Assembly (NCBI RefSeq): GCF_026151205.1
Contig: NC_087072.1
Span: 13,244,169-13,308,168 of the forward strand
DNA length: 64,000 nt
Source of the DNA: Bolinopsis microptera
Taxonomy: Eukaryota > Ctenophora > Tentaculata > Lobata > Bolinopsidae
Direction of reading: 5' to 3'
Both the position numbers and the translations under genes were made by a program. The first letter of the stretch is position 1. Each line of letters begins with the position of its first letter. Under the pieces are notes generated by a model, which saw only the letters and a program-made list of their open reading frames with translations, was not told where the DNA came from and ran no database searches. Below are positions 1 through 12,300 of this stretch, one piece after another.

Positions 1-80
1 CCTGCTGTGCTAGTTGTGCTTTGTGCTGGGTGGATACTATCTGACTGTGACACAGAGACTCTATCATACTCTGTTGGGTA

Positions 81-150
81 AAGTTAGTAACGTTAGTAAC
101 GTTAGTTAGTAACCATAGTAACCTTAGTTAGTAACGTTAGTAAAGTTAGT
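81..150. repeat. Degenerate short tandem repeat (gttagtaac-type)
   Basis: Imperfect iterations of a GTTAGTAAC/GTTAGTAAA motif, about 7-9 bp, sit in the RIF1 intron or 3' region at the left edge. Slippage is the simplest explanation and no function is implied. Confidence 0.7.
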
Positions 151-317
151 GAAACTTTAGCAACAAACTTCATTATTTTCAGTAAATAAGAAAATCAGAC
201 ACAAATGCGAAATAGAAAAGTTCAGTTATTCAGTTGACACTTTCCACTGATGCGGAAAATGTGTTGTGAGTAGCAAAATGTGAGAGCATCACTTTTATCA
301 GCGGGATTGGAACGTAC

Positions 318-3300
318 CAGAACATTGATAGAATTGAGGGAGTTAGCAGCAGTTTGGAGAATAGAGATCATACTTCTAGCTTCAGGGGTACCTTTAGTGC
401 AGTCACACAGCCTACTCCATATTGGCATAACTAGCCCTTTACAGTTCGGTTTATATCTTATAAATGTTACACATGTTAATAACTTAATTAATACCAGAGT
501 CTTAAGTTACTAGTTAAAATAGCTTTTAAATGCGACCATGTTATATTATAGCAGTGTGATTTCACGTGTACAGTACTTGATTTTGCAGATTTCGACAACA
601 ATCAGCAACAGTTAGGAAAACAATTAGGTATTAAATAATTCATACATAACAAAACAAGCCAAACTGAGTTAATTAGTAAGTAGTGTAACCTGATTAACAT
701 CTCGTAGTATTTGAGGAATGTGGTACAATGAATGGAATCTGACAAGTTGAGAGAGGAAGGAGCGATGGTAGCCAGATCGCACTCGGGAGGAGTGCAGTCT
801 AGGAGGAGATATAGGATATCAGCACCGCGCTGCACCAGGGCTCCTGCTTCTTGGTGCTTAAAACAGGTCTTTATACACGGCTCTAAAACCTGGGAAGGGA
901 AATGGGTTGTTACAAGCTCAGAGGAAATTATCGGAATAATAAGAAGTAAGAGATATGTCTCATATTATCTTATATTATTCAGGAGTAAAGAGAGTTTGCT
1001 CTTAAAATGTATGAACTCAGAACTTACCGCAGAGAAATTGTTCATGTAATTGAGTCTGTGACAAGCAACTACCAAGTACCACCAGGACTTTACTAAAGCC
1101 AGGGAGACCTCTAGAGAGGGTTCCTTGATAGTGAAGAAGGGGGTCATGAAGAACTTCATGTGCTTGGAATTGGCAAAGAATTCTGGAATATTCGACCTGG
1201 AGAGACAATGATTGTATAGATAACATTTTTAGCTCAACTTTTGCCTGCCTAGACTTTCTCCTTTGATCTTTATCTTGATCAATTAGCCTAGATCATAGGA
1301 ACAATGCAGTAAATGTATCTATTTGATAGAGAAAGTAAGACAAAAAGCAATTAGTTGATAATGAGTGTAGCACCTGTAGATATCAATAACTTGTATCCAG
1401 CTGCCAAATAGAGCTATTCTGCTGTTGTTGTCGGTTAGGTGCTTTGTAAAGAGGTCAGGGACTGAAAACATCTCGTTCAGATACGCTGATTTCTTCAGAA
1501 TCGACTGGGGTGACATGAATTATCAGAAAATTATGTTTTATCCTAATCTATCCAATAGATCAATTACTATTCAATGTAATTTCAAGAGCCCTTAGAATGT
1601 TGGGGGGGGGGGGGGGGGGGGGGGGGGTTCAATGGCGAAAAAACTGTATTTCGGCCGTGTTACCCTTGTTATAGGATGAATAGCACAATTGTATGATAAT
1701 TATATATTGTCTGAGATTACATCTTTAAATGTTGCGGTAGATCATAAATCATTGATGTTTTTATAGCAGGTGTTGGTGATTTGACTGAAATTTTGACTGC
1801 ATCTGGGACTAATAAATTTAACTTTAATAAGAAATTATTTTTTAGATTTTATTTCTCAACGATCATCAAGGCCAGAATAGTTACTGCGTTCTAAATTATC
1901 TCGGCTTAAGTACCTTAAATATATTTCCATGACTACCAATTAGTTTGACAATCATCTGTTATAAGTAGAGGAGGGAGGCGTTGTTCTCATTTTTCAACTG
2001 GTTTGCATTAATTCAACCTCTCACATTATGGCATAATACAGTACAGTATTCCGCCTATAACGCGCCTCTGTATAACGCAGTCCATCTGTACATTGTACAA
2101 CTAAAACACGGTTTATTTGGACAAAAGTTTCCACCCTGTTTTATTTGGAGCGACAATTTTTAATTTCTTAACGTTGGCAGTTGGAATGAAATGAATCCCG
2201 TTCACTTCGTTCATATGACAAAGCCCATAAAGCTATAATATAGTTGGCACGAAATAAAACAACAAACCTTGCTGGTCATATGAACGAGACAGACCCACAC
2301 CCTCATAACATAGACACTGTGTCCAGTGTTAGCTAACTGCTGCAGTTCTTGTAGCAACGGACTTGTCTGTTAGGATGTTTTTATTACATATTTTAATAAA
2401 TAACGGTTGAAATAACTTAGGTAACATGCGGACCACCTTGCAGACTAAATAAGCTATATTGAAAATATTAACAGTTAAAAAGTAAGTTGCAGACTCTTGA
2501 CTTGTAAAGTTGTAACAACAAATTTATCGAATAAAGTTAAGCTAATATAATGCGTTATTTTAGCTTAACTTTATTGGATCAATCTGTATAATGGAAAATA
2601 AGTTAAAAATGGAATGAGAGGCTTGATTACGCACATGTAATAGGCAGATTGTATAGATGATGTAAAATATCAGATAAGATAAGTCATAAGATAAGATAAG
2701 AGATACGATAAGAGAGTTGAACTAGAGTTACAAACCGGTTTGGCGGTGTTGGGTAAAGTGGAAAGATTGAACAGCTTCTGAGCGATGATTCTGTTAACTT
2801 CATTATCAGTCTCACAAGTTAACAGAACTGCCATGTGTTTCTCTAACAACCCCCCTGCCTTGTCTCGGATCTGTTGGAGATATTGCAGATAGTGGAGGGT
2901 ATAAGGGCCAGTTTATTGTGATTTTAGCATGTTTTGTAAGCCTCTTTCTTGGGGACTTTTAAACACTGAACCTACTAGAGAGCTACAACCTGACCTCAAC
3001 CCACCAATGTTAGCATCAAAACATCTTAATTTCGCAAATCACCAAAGAATTTGGTTGCTATGGGCGATAATGCAAAACAACTCGACGAAATTGTACATAG
3101 TTTAGCGTCAATCCATTGAATTACCAACGGTGGATTTACTGCTCCAGCGATAATGTTGACATTGTGGTGTGTTATTTCAAATTCAATAATAACTACATGG
3201 TAATCCAGAGGATTGTAGCAGCAAACTAACCACTTGAAGTTTGCTAACTGTCAGGTTCACCACACAAACCAGCCACCGAGCGAGGAAACCTAACTGACAA

Positions 3301-6300
3301 GCTGTTTTAGGGGCGGTCAGTAACATCTTGTCCAGTAATCTCAGTATCTCCTTGTGTACTGCTACATCGTCCTTTAGAGCCTGAAATGTGGAGTTTTAGA
3401 GGGACGGTTATTATATTCATTGTATTGGGATTACAATGAAACGGTTTCAAGTAAATTAAAAATATCTTCTCAGTCGAAGTCGAGTGACATCTAAACTTTG
3501 TCTATTCCAAGAGGCTTGAGTCTTCTCCAAGAAGATCAATGAGTACAATATATTCGAATTGAAATTGCCATGACCCAATGCTCTTGCAACTGCTAGGCTG
3601 CCACTTGTTGTATAATAAGCATCTTCGGACTGGTCTTTCAGAGTACCCAGACACATACCCCATTAGAGGAGTTATTCTATACAATCTAATAAATCTAATA
3701 AATCCTTACATCACGTACATCTTGTAATAACTAGACTAGAAGTGCACCCAACCAATCCTTACATTTACCATGTCCAATTAAACGCTAGATGGTCCGTTCA
3801 AATTGGGCAGTTTTGTTGATTTACTGCCTAAAAGAAAGACACCTGCAACGCTAAACAGGTTGTATGTGTCAGCAATATATTCAATAGTTTCGTGGAATAA
3901 CAGCCGACTCGTTACTTCATCAGCAAGGGAAGACGTCAGCTCACTTTAAGAGTTATGCAAATATAACGGCTTTGTTATGTGTTGTTCTTGAAGAGTTTGG
4001 GCACTATGACTCGGTTTTTAATATTGTTGCAGTTTGTTGGCTATCAAGTGGAAAGCTTAACCTTTTCTGCAGGTAAGAAAGCTTAGGATGAAATAATGGA
4101 TATATTTCATTACTATCTAATCAAACGTTAGCATGGAACATGTAGGTACTTTGAATGTGTTTGGAGCTTAAATTGTTTGTTCGCCTATCTCCGAAATAGT
4201 TTAAAGATCAAGACATCATGTAGATTTCTCTTTTAGTGAGAAGAGTAGTTGCAGCCGAACAGAGCACCACATTTGTAGAGAACGGTTACACCCACAAAGC
4301 TGAATACTGCTGCAATAAAAGGATATCTCATCCTTACTGGTCAGAAACACTCAGTAAGTACCGTCAGTGGGGGGGGGGGGGGGGGCTGCCGTCAGTGCAA
4401 CTAAATCAAAATGTGTGTTTGTAATTGAGGGCTTTATAACTCTTATCACTTTCAGGAGCTACAGAAACAGTGCCTCAATTCCTGGTAATGGACTACGGTA
4501 GAACTTATAAGTTCACACAAATAAATATAATCCTGCTAAGTCTGGACTCATACCAGTATATGGAGTCGTACATGGTAAGCTATATGGACGGAGTTGAGAT
4601 ATCACTCCTGGATAAAGATGGTAACACGGTTCACTACTGTGATAATCTACAAACAGATAGTAGCAGATTTGGGAAAATGGAAGATCAGATCTATGCGATT
4701 GATTGTCACTCCGCAGAGGGGAGGAAAGTGATGTTTGAGACGAATAAAGATTCACCGTTAAAGAGAGCAATACTTGTCGTCGATACTTGGGCACAAGTGG
4801 AGATAATATTCCCAGGTACTGTAGAATAGGAAGGGGGGGGGGGGGGGAGGGGGGATCATACACTTAGTACCGTACGTGACGTTTAGGGGGGGGGGGGGGG
4901 GGGATTTGCAACTAAAAAAAATCCCTAGAATACTAAATGTGATAATATGTTCAGTGATGCTTTAATTTAACAAAAACTTTGCATACCGCAATGTGAATAG
5001 TCATTTAAGATAACCGATTATTTTACTAGATTATAATCAAGTAAAATATCAGATCATGGAGTAAGTCCGTGGGGAGCAGAGCTTACTTCTACAGCTGAGA
5101 CAGACGAAGGAATCAAATACATCTCTAAATACTGTTTCGATGGAAAGCTAAATTCGCCTTATTGGGCGCAAACAAATGGTTAGTATGGCAGTTGATAAAT
5201 GATGCTTCAACTTTTTTTATTGATATGAAAAATAAATCGTTACGACCGTGATTGTGGTGCTTTGAAAGCATTTTGTTTTGATTGAAGATTTGAGAAGTTT
5301 AAATTTGTATTTTCAGCGGTGGGAACAGAGTATGGAAAGCATTTTCAGTACCTGATTGTTGACTACGGAGACATATTCATCTTCAACTATATCGTTTTCA
5401 TCCTGGCTAACACCGACACTATGTACAAAAGCACAGCCTTTAACGAAGAAAGCATCAAGGAATCAATAAGATCGATGGCGTACACCACCATTTACATACT
5501 CGGGGATCAATACGACCAAGTCCATCAGTGTGATATACCAGAGGTTCAAACACAGAGTTTAGCAGTAGAAGACCAAACGTATGAAGTAAGTTGCGGTGGA
5601 GAGGTCGGGAGACTAATCAAGTTTGTGACAGTTACAAATGGACAAAGTATACTGATTGTGGAGACTTGGGCTCAGATTGCAACGCCTCCCACGCCTCTGC
5701 CAATAGGTAACTTTATTAAATTAATTAAAAAAGTGAATTAATATAACGTTAAGTAATTTTTAACGTAAAGTAATTTTACATTGATAACGAAGAAAAACAT
5801 TTTCCATCATTCATGTTGACCATATTATAGCAAATGCAGTGCCAAATATTGTTCACTGCATCCACAATCAAGGTATAAAACCTTCGTCATTATACAGTTT
5901 CGTCATTATATAACCTAAAGGTGTGGCAATAGTCAGGAAGTGAGATCAGGAATTAATAATTGATGATACAACACCACTGTTCTTACCTCAGATATCAGAA
6001 CATATTTGTCATCTTCAGATCTCTGTGATTAGAACTTGCCTTTATTGATATCTCATTGATTATGGGCCAACACTCGATTTATTTTAGAAGGTTTATTAGC
6101 TTCTCTGGACTTTATTTGGAAAGTAACAGTTGACGGATGAATGAAGGAAGTTGAAAACTGACATTAATAAAATTAAAAAACATCCAGGGTCTGGGGAAGA
6201 GAGATAAGGTATTAATCATACAGAAAGTTTTTCAATATCTTACTTATAAAGACAATAGACATGTTTTGGGATTGAGAATCTGATTCTACAAACAATTTTT

Positions 6301-9300
6301 TACTATTTTACTAATTTTATAGTTTTGAAATAATACTAGACTTAAAATGATACTGGGACCCAAATTAAACTTTTCTGCAGGGGTGTGGCCTTTGCAGATT
6401 CGAACGTAATTGATCTGGTCACCAACTAATAAAATTCTTACCAGGTACTCCTCGACTATCACGTGTTCTGTATTAGCGAATGATCTGACATCTAGTTCGT
6501 AGTTATTCTCCAAACCAGCGAATGGACCGGTGAACGCAGTGGTTGCCCCAAGAAACAGTCTGTTCTTATAATTATATGATATATAATAGTTTTTTTTTAT
6601 GAAAATCTTTTCAAAATTTACATACAATATAACATGTGGCGCAAAATAAAAACAAAATATAACTGATTGCGATCTCTAAAGGACAGATGTATGTAAATTT
6701 CAAAGGGAAACCAGAACGCAGTAAAATTGTAGTCGAAACCACACCGCACAAGCCTAGTCCCTGGTAAATGAAAATCAATCAAATAATATGTTGATAAAAA
6801 ATCATATCCCATCAGTCCTTCTCGGAGCTTACGATCTTATTGTTCCTTATAACATGAACTCGCTGAGGCTCCAATTCCCGTTTCTGCTTAACTTCAAGAA
6901 CTAACTTCCTGAAGGCAGCTCTCTGCTCGGCTGATCGGTCGGGGCTGATGTACACTGAGTCATACCCCTCCACTTCTCTTAGTTTTCTCGCTTTGCTCAA
7001 CACTTGCCGCACATGATCTGAGCCGCTGAGAGTGAACTTGATAGGTTTAACGGCTGGTCCTCCATCTGATACAGTTCTCCCCATCCTACAGCAAGAAACG
7101 ATTCGAGGTTTCTCATCTATGTTTTCTAGTACCTCAAGCACTCTCTTTTCCAGGATTTCTTCACTCTTTTCTGGTAGACCGTAGATGACCAGATTTTGAC
7201 TACGATCCTCTTCCTCGGAGGCACGTTTCAGAGCAGCTTTCATTTTCTTAGGCGCTAGCGCCTTGCTGCATGAATTCTTCACAACTGACGACCAGGCTTT
7301 GAGTTCGCTTTTCACTGTCGTCTGAACAGAGGTCAAATCTTCACTTTTCTTCTCAAGCAATTGTCCTTGCAGTTTAATCACAGTGTTCTGATCTGCAATC
7401 TTTTCGTCCTTCAGTTGGTCGATTTCATCTTGTAGTTTGGTGGCTGAAAACAACAGCGGTGAACAAACAAACCTTGTCGTTATGTACCAGGGTAGGTCTC
7501 TTGTATGGTAATTTCTAAACTTTTAGTAATCTAAATTATAACAAGACAATTAGACTGAGACCCACTGCGCAGGATGATTTTTGCACCTGACAATTCTATT
7601 GTAAGCCATCTGTTTTAATCTGGAGAATAACATCTTTGTTTTACAACTTTACTGAGCCGCTTAGGGTGGAACGAGTTTCAATTGCTCCCTCAGCTGATTT
7701 TGAAAACATTTTAAATTCATTTACTAGGTTTTGACTGTTTGAGATGAAACTGTTTTGCTTTCATAGCATCTTGTTGATTCTTTACTGTGCGGAGTCACTT
7801 GGTTCAGGTATTTTCTATCTTTTAAGAAAATTAAAAGTTACCACCACTTCTATTCACGTTCTTTAACAAGACTTTTTTACTTAGATATTTTTGCCTTAAA
7901 TTAATTTTAGAGTTGTCAATTTATAAACATTAAACATTGGCTGTTGTTTAAACTTCACATACCACTTTCTGAACTAAACTCTCGCCGCAGTCACTTACGA
8001 GATCACCCAACTGACAAAAGATACACTTAATGGTGACGGAGGTCGAAACGGCTACTTCTTCACAATTATAGGAACTTTAGGGCGCACACGAGAGTTTCCT
8101 TGTACAGCCAACCGTGGTCGAGGTGCTAACATCACTTGCTCTAATATAATAGAAGACGATGCTGACATTGGTGTATATACTGGCTTGAAGATAAGAAACG
8201 CTGGGAGGAACACTTGGGCGTGCAAGAAGATCTACATGAAAATAGACGGGGTAGTCCAGAGGACAGCTAAGTGTGCTACAGTCAATGATTACCAATATCT
8301 GATGGTTGAAGTCTCTGGTCGGGATAAGGTATGTTAAAACTTTGTTTATTTCAAACGGATCTGTAAGATTGAAAACAAATTCGGCTTCATTTTAATTACT
8401 GACAGGTAGGTCCAAAAGTAGGTCCACTATCAAAACTTCTCCTTATCAGAATTGCACGAGACTTCCGTTAAGATGGGGAAGCATGTCCAGCTCAACTTCT
8501 CTACCAGTAAAGTACGGTGAAGTAGTTGGGAACTTAACCTGCTTGGATCCAACTCATACTAACAAGGGAGCACAGTTAGTAACCTGTGTTGGAGATAACA
8601 TGTTCATAATGCCAACAGATATTGATAAACCTAGCTGCTCTAAAGGTTTGCAGAGAGTTTAGATTGTGTTATTTTCGGAGTATGTTTTGATTTTTACCTC
8701 TTTGATTTCAGAAAATTTAACTTCAATGTTTAAAATCTCAGAAATATCCCAGAAATATTATTTTTTATCCAGGCATAAAACGTGCAGTATCTGCCACCCA
8801 AAGCAGTACATACCAGAGAGATGAAGAAGAGTATAAACATATAGCTCACAAAGCAGAATTTTGTTGTGATGGCAACTTCAAATTCCCTTCGTGGTCAGAA
8901 ACAAGTCGTAAGTACCGAAGGCAGAGCCTGTAACCGTCCCAAGCCAGCAGTTATTTGGGAATTCGGAATTAACATTGCTTCAACCTGATACTGCTGAGAC
9001 TTGCTTCGACTATAAATTATTGAAAAAAGCGCCAACAATATTATCATTTATTTTCAGATGTTAGCATTAACAGTCGCAGCCCAGAATTCCTGAATATGGA
9101 CTACGGTGCGACCTTACACTTCAAAAGCATCACATTTGTGTTGATGAACAAGGAATCCTACCAATGGGCCAAACAGTATATGATTAATTACATGGATGGA
9201 ACAAAGATAACCCTGCTGGATTATGAAGATAACGAGATATTTGTAGCAAGTGAAAGGTTGACTGTAAAGACAAAGATAGACACAATAGCAGATCAGACTT

Positions 9301-12300
9301 ACAGGATAGGGTTAGGAGGACAGATAGGAAGAAAAGTCAAATTTCAAACAGACGAGATTAGCCCTGCTGGAAGATGCATATTGGTGGTAGAATCATGGGC
9401 AGAGGTCGAAGAGGAAACAGATCACGGTTAGAACTTGTGATAGTATAATATTAAATGTTTACAGTATCTTGTCAATTGTCATTATAGGTGGCGTGGTGAT
9501 AGATTGAGAGGTTAATTATTCAGGAATTCAGGTCTAACTTCGACCTTCTATTAAACTAGTTTAAAGGTTAAATGGACCTAGTGGTTAGTGCAGGTTCAAA
9601 AGTAATTTGGGTTAAAAATAAATTTAACAAAGATATCGACTAAAATTGTATAGCTGAAGATCAGTTCTTGTTTTATTACTTTTCACAAGTATATTAGGAT
9701 TTAGGTATGCGGTATTGATATAGTTGCAGTAATTGATTTACCGTGGAAATTTGTCATCAAATTGCCACCCCAAAAAAAGTTCAACAGGATTTGCCGGTAC
9801 CGCAGCACGCAGCAGGTGGAATTCTTCGTCCAAGAATCAGATAAAGCAATTACGTTAGCAGCGTATTGGTCTGTCTGGTACAGGTTATAGAATATAGATC
9901 TTTAGCCCGTAACGTAACAAGGTATTTATCGACAATTTATGATATTGAACAAAAAATCCTGTATTTACTTCAAAACAAATGGTCTCGAGCATTATAATTG
10001 AAATTATCAAAGATCTCTCTCACTTCGATTGGTTGCAGATTCCGCGATAGGCCACCTGGCTCATTCAGGAGCATCGTAATTCGTGATTAGAGCAAATTAT
10101 TGGACTTTCATAAAGCTGATTGAAGAAAGAAATATTTATTGACTTGAAAATCTTGTTTTTGCATTTCTAGTTTCTGCGTATGATCAGGATACTATAAAGA
10201 GGGAATGAATCTTGCTCCCTTTAGTGTCTTGATATTATTCCGCTGTCTAACCCTTTTTAATGCAGGTATTTTCATTTGTATTTATCTTAATCATGCTTTA
10301 AATTTACAATTAAATTGTGTTCTTGCCAATAGTCCGTGGCATTAAAATTTGAAAGCGAATCTCGTAAATATTTGTGAACCCTCTTTTTCTATTAAAAATC
10401 ATTTCAAACACAATTACATGAGAGTACTTAAAATAAATAAATAAATAAATAAAGTTAAAAAACTCTCGCCGCAGTCAGTTACGAGATCACTCAACTGACA
10501 AGAGATGAACGTGAGGGTGATGGTGGAAAACGAAACGACTACTTCTTCACAATTATAGGAACTTTAGGGCGCACACGAGAGTTTCCTTGTACAGCCTACC
10601 GTGGTCGAGGTGCTAACAGTACTTGCTCTAATATAATAGAGGACGATGCTGACATTGGTGTATATACTGGCTTAAAGATAAGAAACGGTGGGAGTAACTC
10701 TTGGGCGTGTAAGAAGATCTACATGAAAATAAACGGGGAAGTCCAGAGGACAGCTAAGTGTGCTACAGTCAATGATTACCAATATCTGATGGTTGAAGTC
10801 TCTGGTCGGGATAAGGTATGCTAAAACTTTGTTTACTTCAAACGGATCTGTAAGATTGAAAACAAATTCGGCTTCATTTTAATTACTGACAGGTAGGTCC
10901 AAAAGTAGGTCCACTATCAAAACTTCTCCTTATCAGAATTGCACGAGACTTCCGTTAAGATGGGGAAGCATGTCCAGCTCAACTTCTCTACCAGTAAAGT
11001 ACGGTGAAGTAGTTGAGAACTTAACCTGCTTGGATCCAACTAATACTAACAAGGGAGCACAGTCAGTAACCTGTGTTGGTGATAACATGGTCATAATGCC
11101 AGCAGATATTGATAAACCTAGCTGCCCTAAAGGTTTAGAGAGTTTAGATTAAACTTGTGTTATTTTTGGAGTATGTTTTAATTTTACCTTTGATTTCAGA
11201 AAAATTAAGTTTTTAAACTTTTAAACTATGTTTAAAATCTCAGAAATATTATTTTTATCCAGGCATAAAACGTGCAGTATCTGCCACCCAGAGCAGTACA
11301 TGCCAGACAGAAGAAGAAGAGAACAAACACAAAGCAAAATTTTGTTGTGATGGCAACTTAAAATCCCCTTCGTGGTCAGAAACAAGTCGTAAGTACCCAA
11401 GGCAGAGCCTGTAACCGTCCCAAGCCAGCACTCGGCAGTAATTTGAGAATTCGGAATTAACATTGCTTCAACCTGATACTGCTGAAACTTGCTTCGACTA
11501 TAAATTATTGAAAAAAGCGCCAACAATATTATCATTTATTTTCAGATGTTAGCATTAACAGTCTCAGCCCAGAATTCCTGAATATGGACTACGGTGCGAC
11601 TTTACACTTCAAAAGCATCACATTTGTGTTGATGAACAAGGAATCCTACCAATGGGCCAAACAGTATATGATTAATTACATGGATGGAACAAAGATAACC
11701 CTGCTGGATTATGAAGATAACGAGATATTTGTAGCAAGTGAAAGGTTGACTGTAAAGACAAAGATAGACACAATAGCAGATCAGACTTACAGGATAGGGT
11801 TAGGAAGACAGATAGGAAGAAAAGTCAAATTTCAAACAGACGAGATTAGCCCTGCTGGAAGATGCATATTGGTGGTAGAATCTTGGGCAGAGGTCGAAGA
11901 GGAAACAGATCACGGTTAGAACTTGTGATAGTATAATATTAAATATTTACAGTAGCTTGTTAATTGTCATAGGTGGCGTGGTGATAGATTGAGAGGTTAA
12001 TTATTCAGGAATTCAGGTCTAACTTCGATCTTCTAAACTAGTTTAAGGTTAAATGGACCTAGTATAGTGGCTAGTGCAGGTTCAAAAGTAATTTGGGTTA
12101 AAAATAAACTTAACAAAGATATCGACTAAAATTGTATAGCTGAAGATCAGTTCTTGTTTTATTACTTTTCACAAGTATATTAGGATTTAGGTATGCGATA
12201 TTAATTAAGTTGCAGTAATTGATTTACCCTCGAAATTTGCCATAAAATTGCCACCCCAAAAAAAGTTCAACAGGATTTGACGGTACCGCAGCAGGTGGAT

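Noticed and set aside
732-1049. Plus-strand 105-aa frame at the left edge
   Set aside because: It is the antisense shadow of two RIF1 exons that have proper splice sites on the minus strand.
2190-2295. Short inverted GTTCATATGAC / GTCATATGAAC pair as a MITE
   Set aside because: The arms are only about 11-12 bp and no TSD or additional terminal similarity was found.
6812-7453. Domesticated host gene with RRM
   Set aside because: Possible because of the TTTTCAG before residue 5, but coiled coil + RRM is the standard LINE ORF1p layout and no host exons were linked.
9423-9432. Splice donor (CACG/GTTAGA) at the end of exon 5 in copies A and B
   Set aside because: The frame reaches TAG there and copy C ends with TAA two codons later, so a stop codon is simpler. 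A further exon could not be found.
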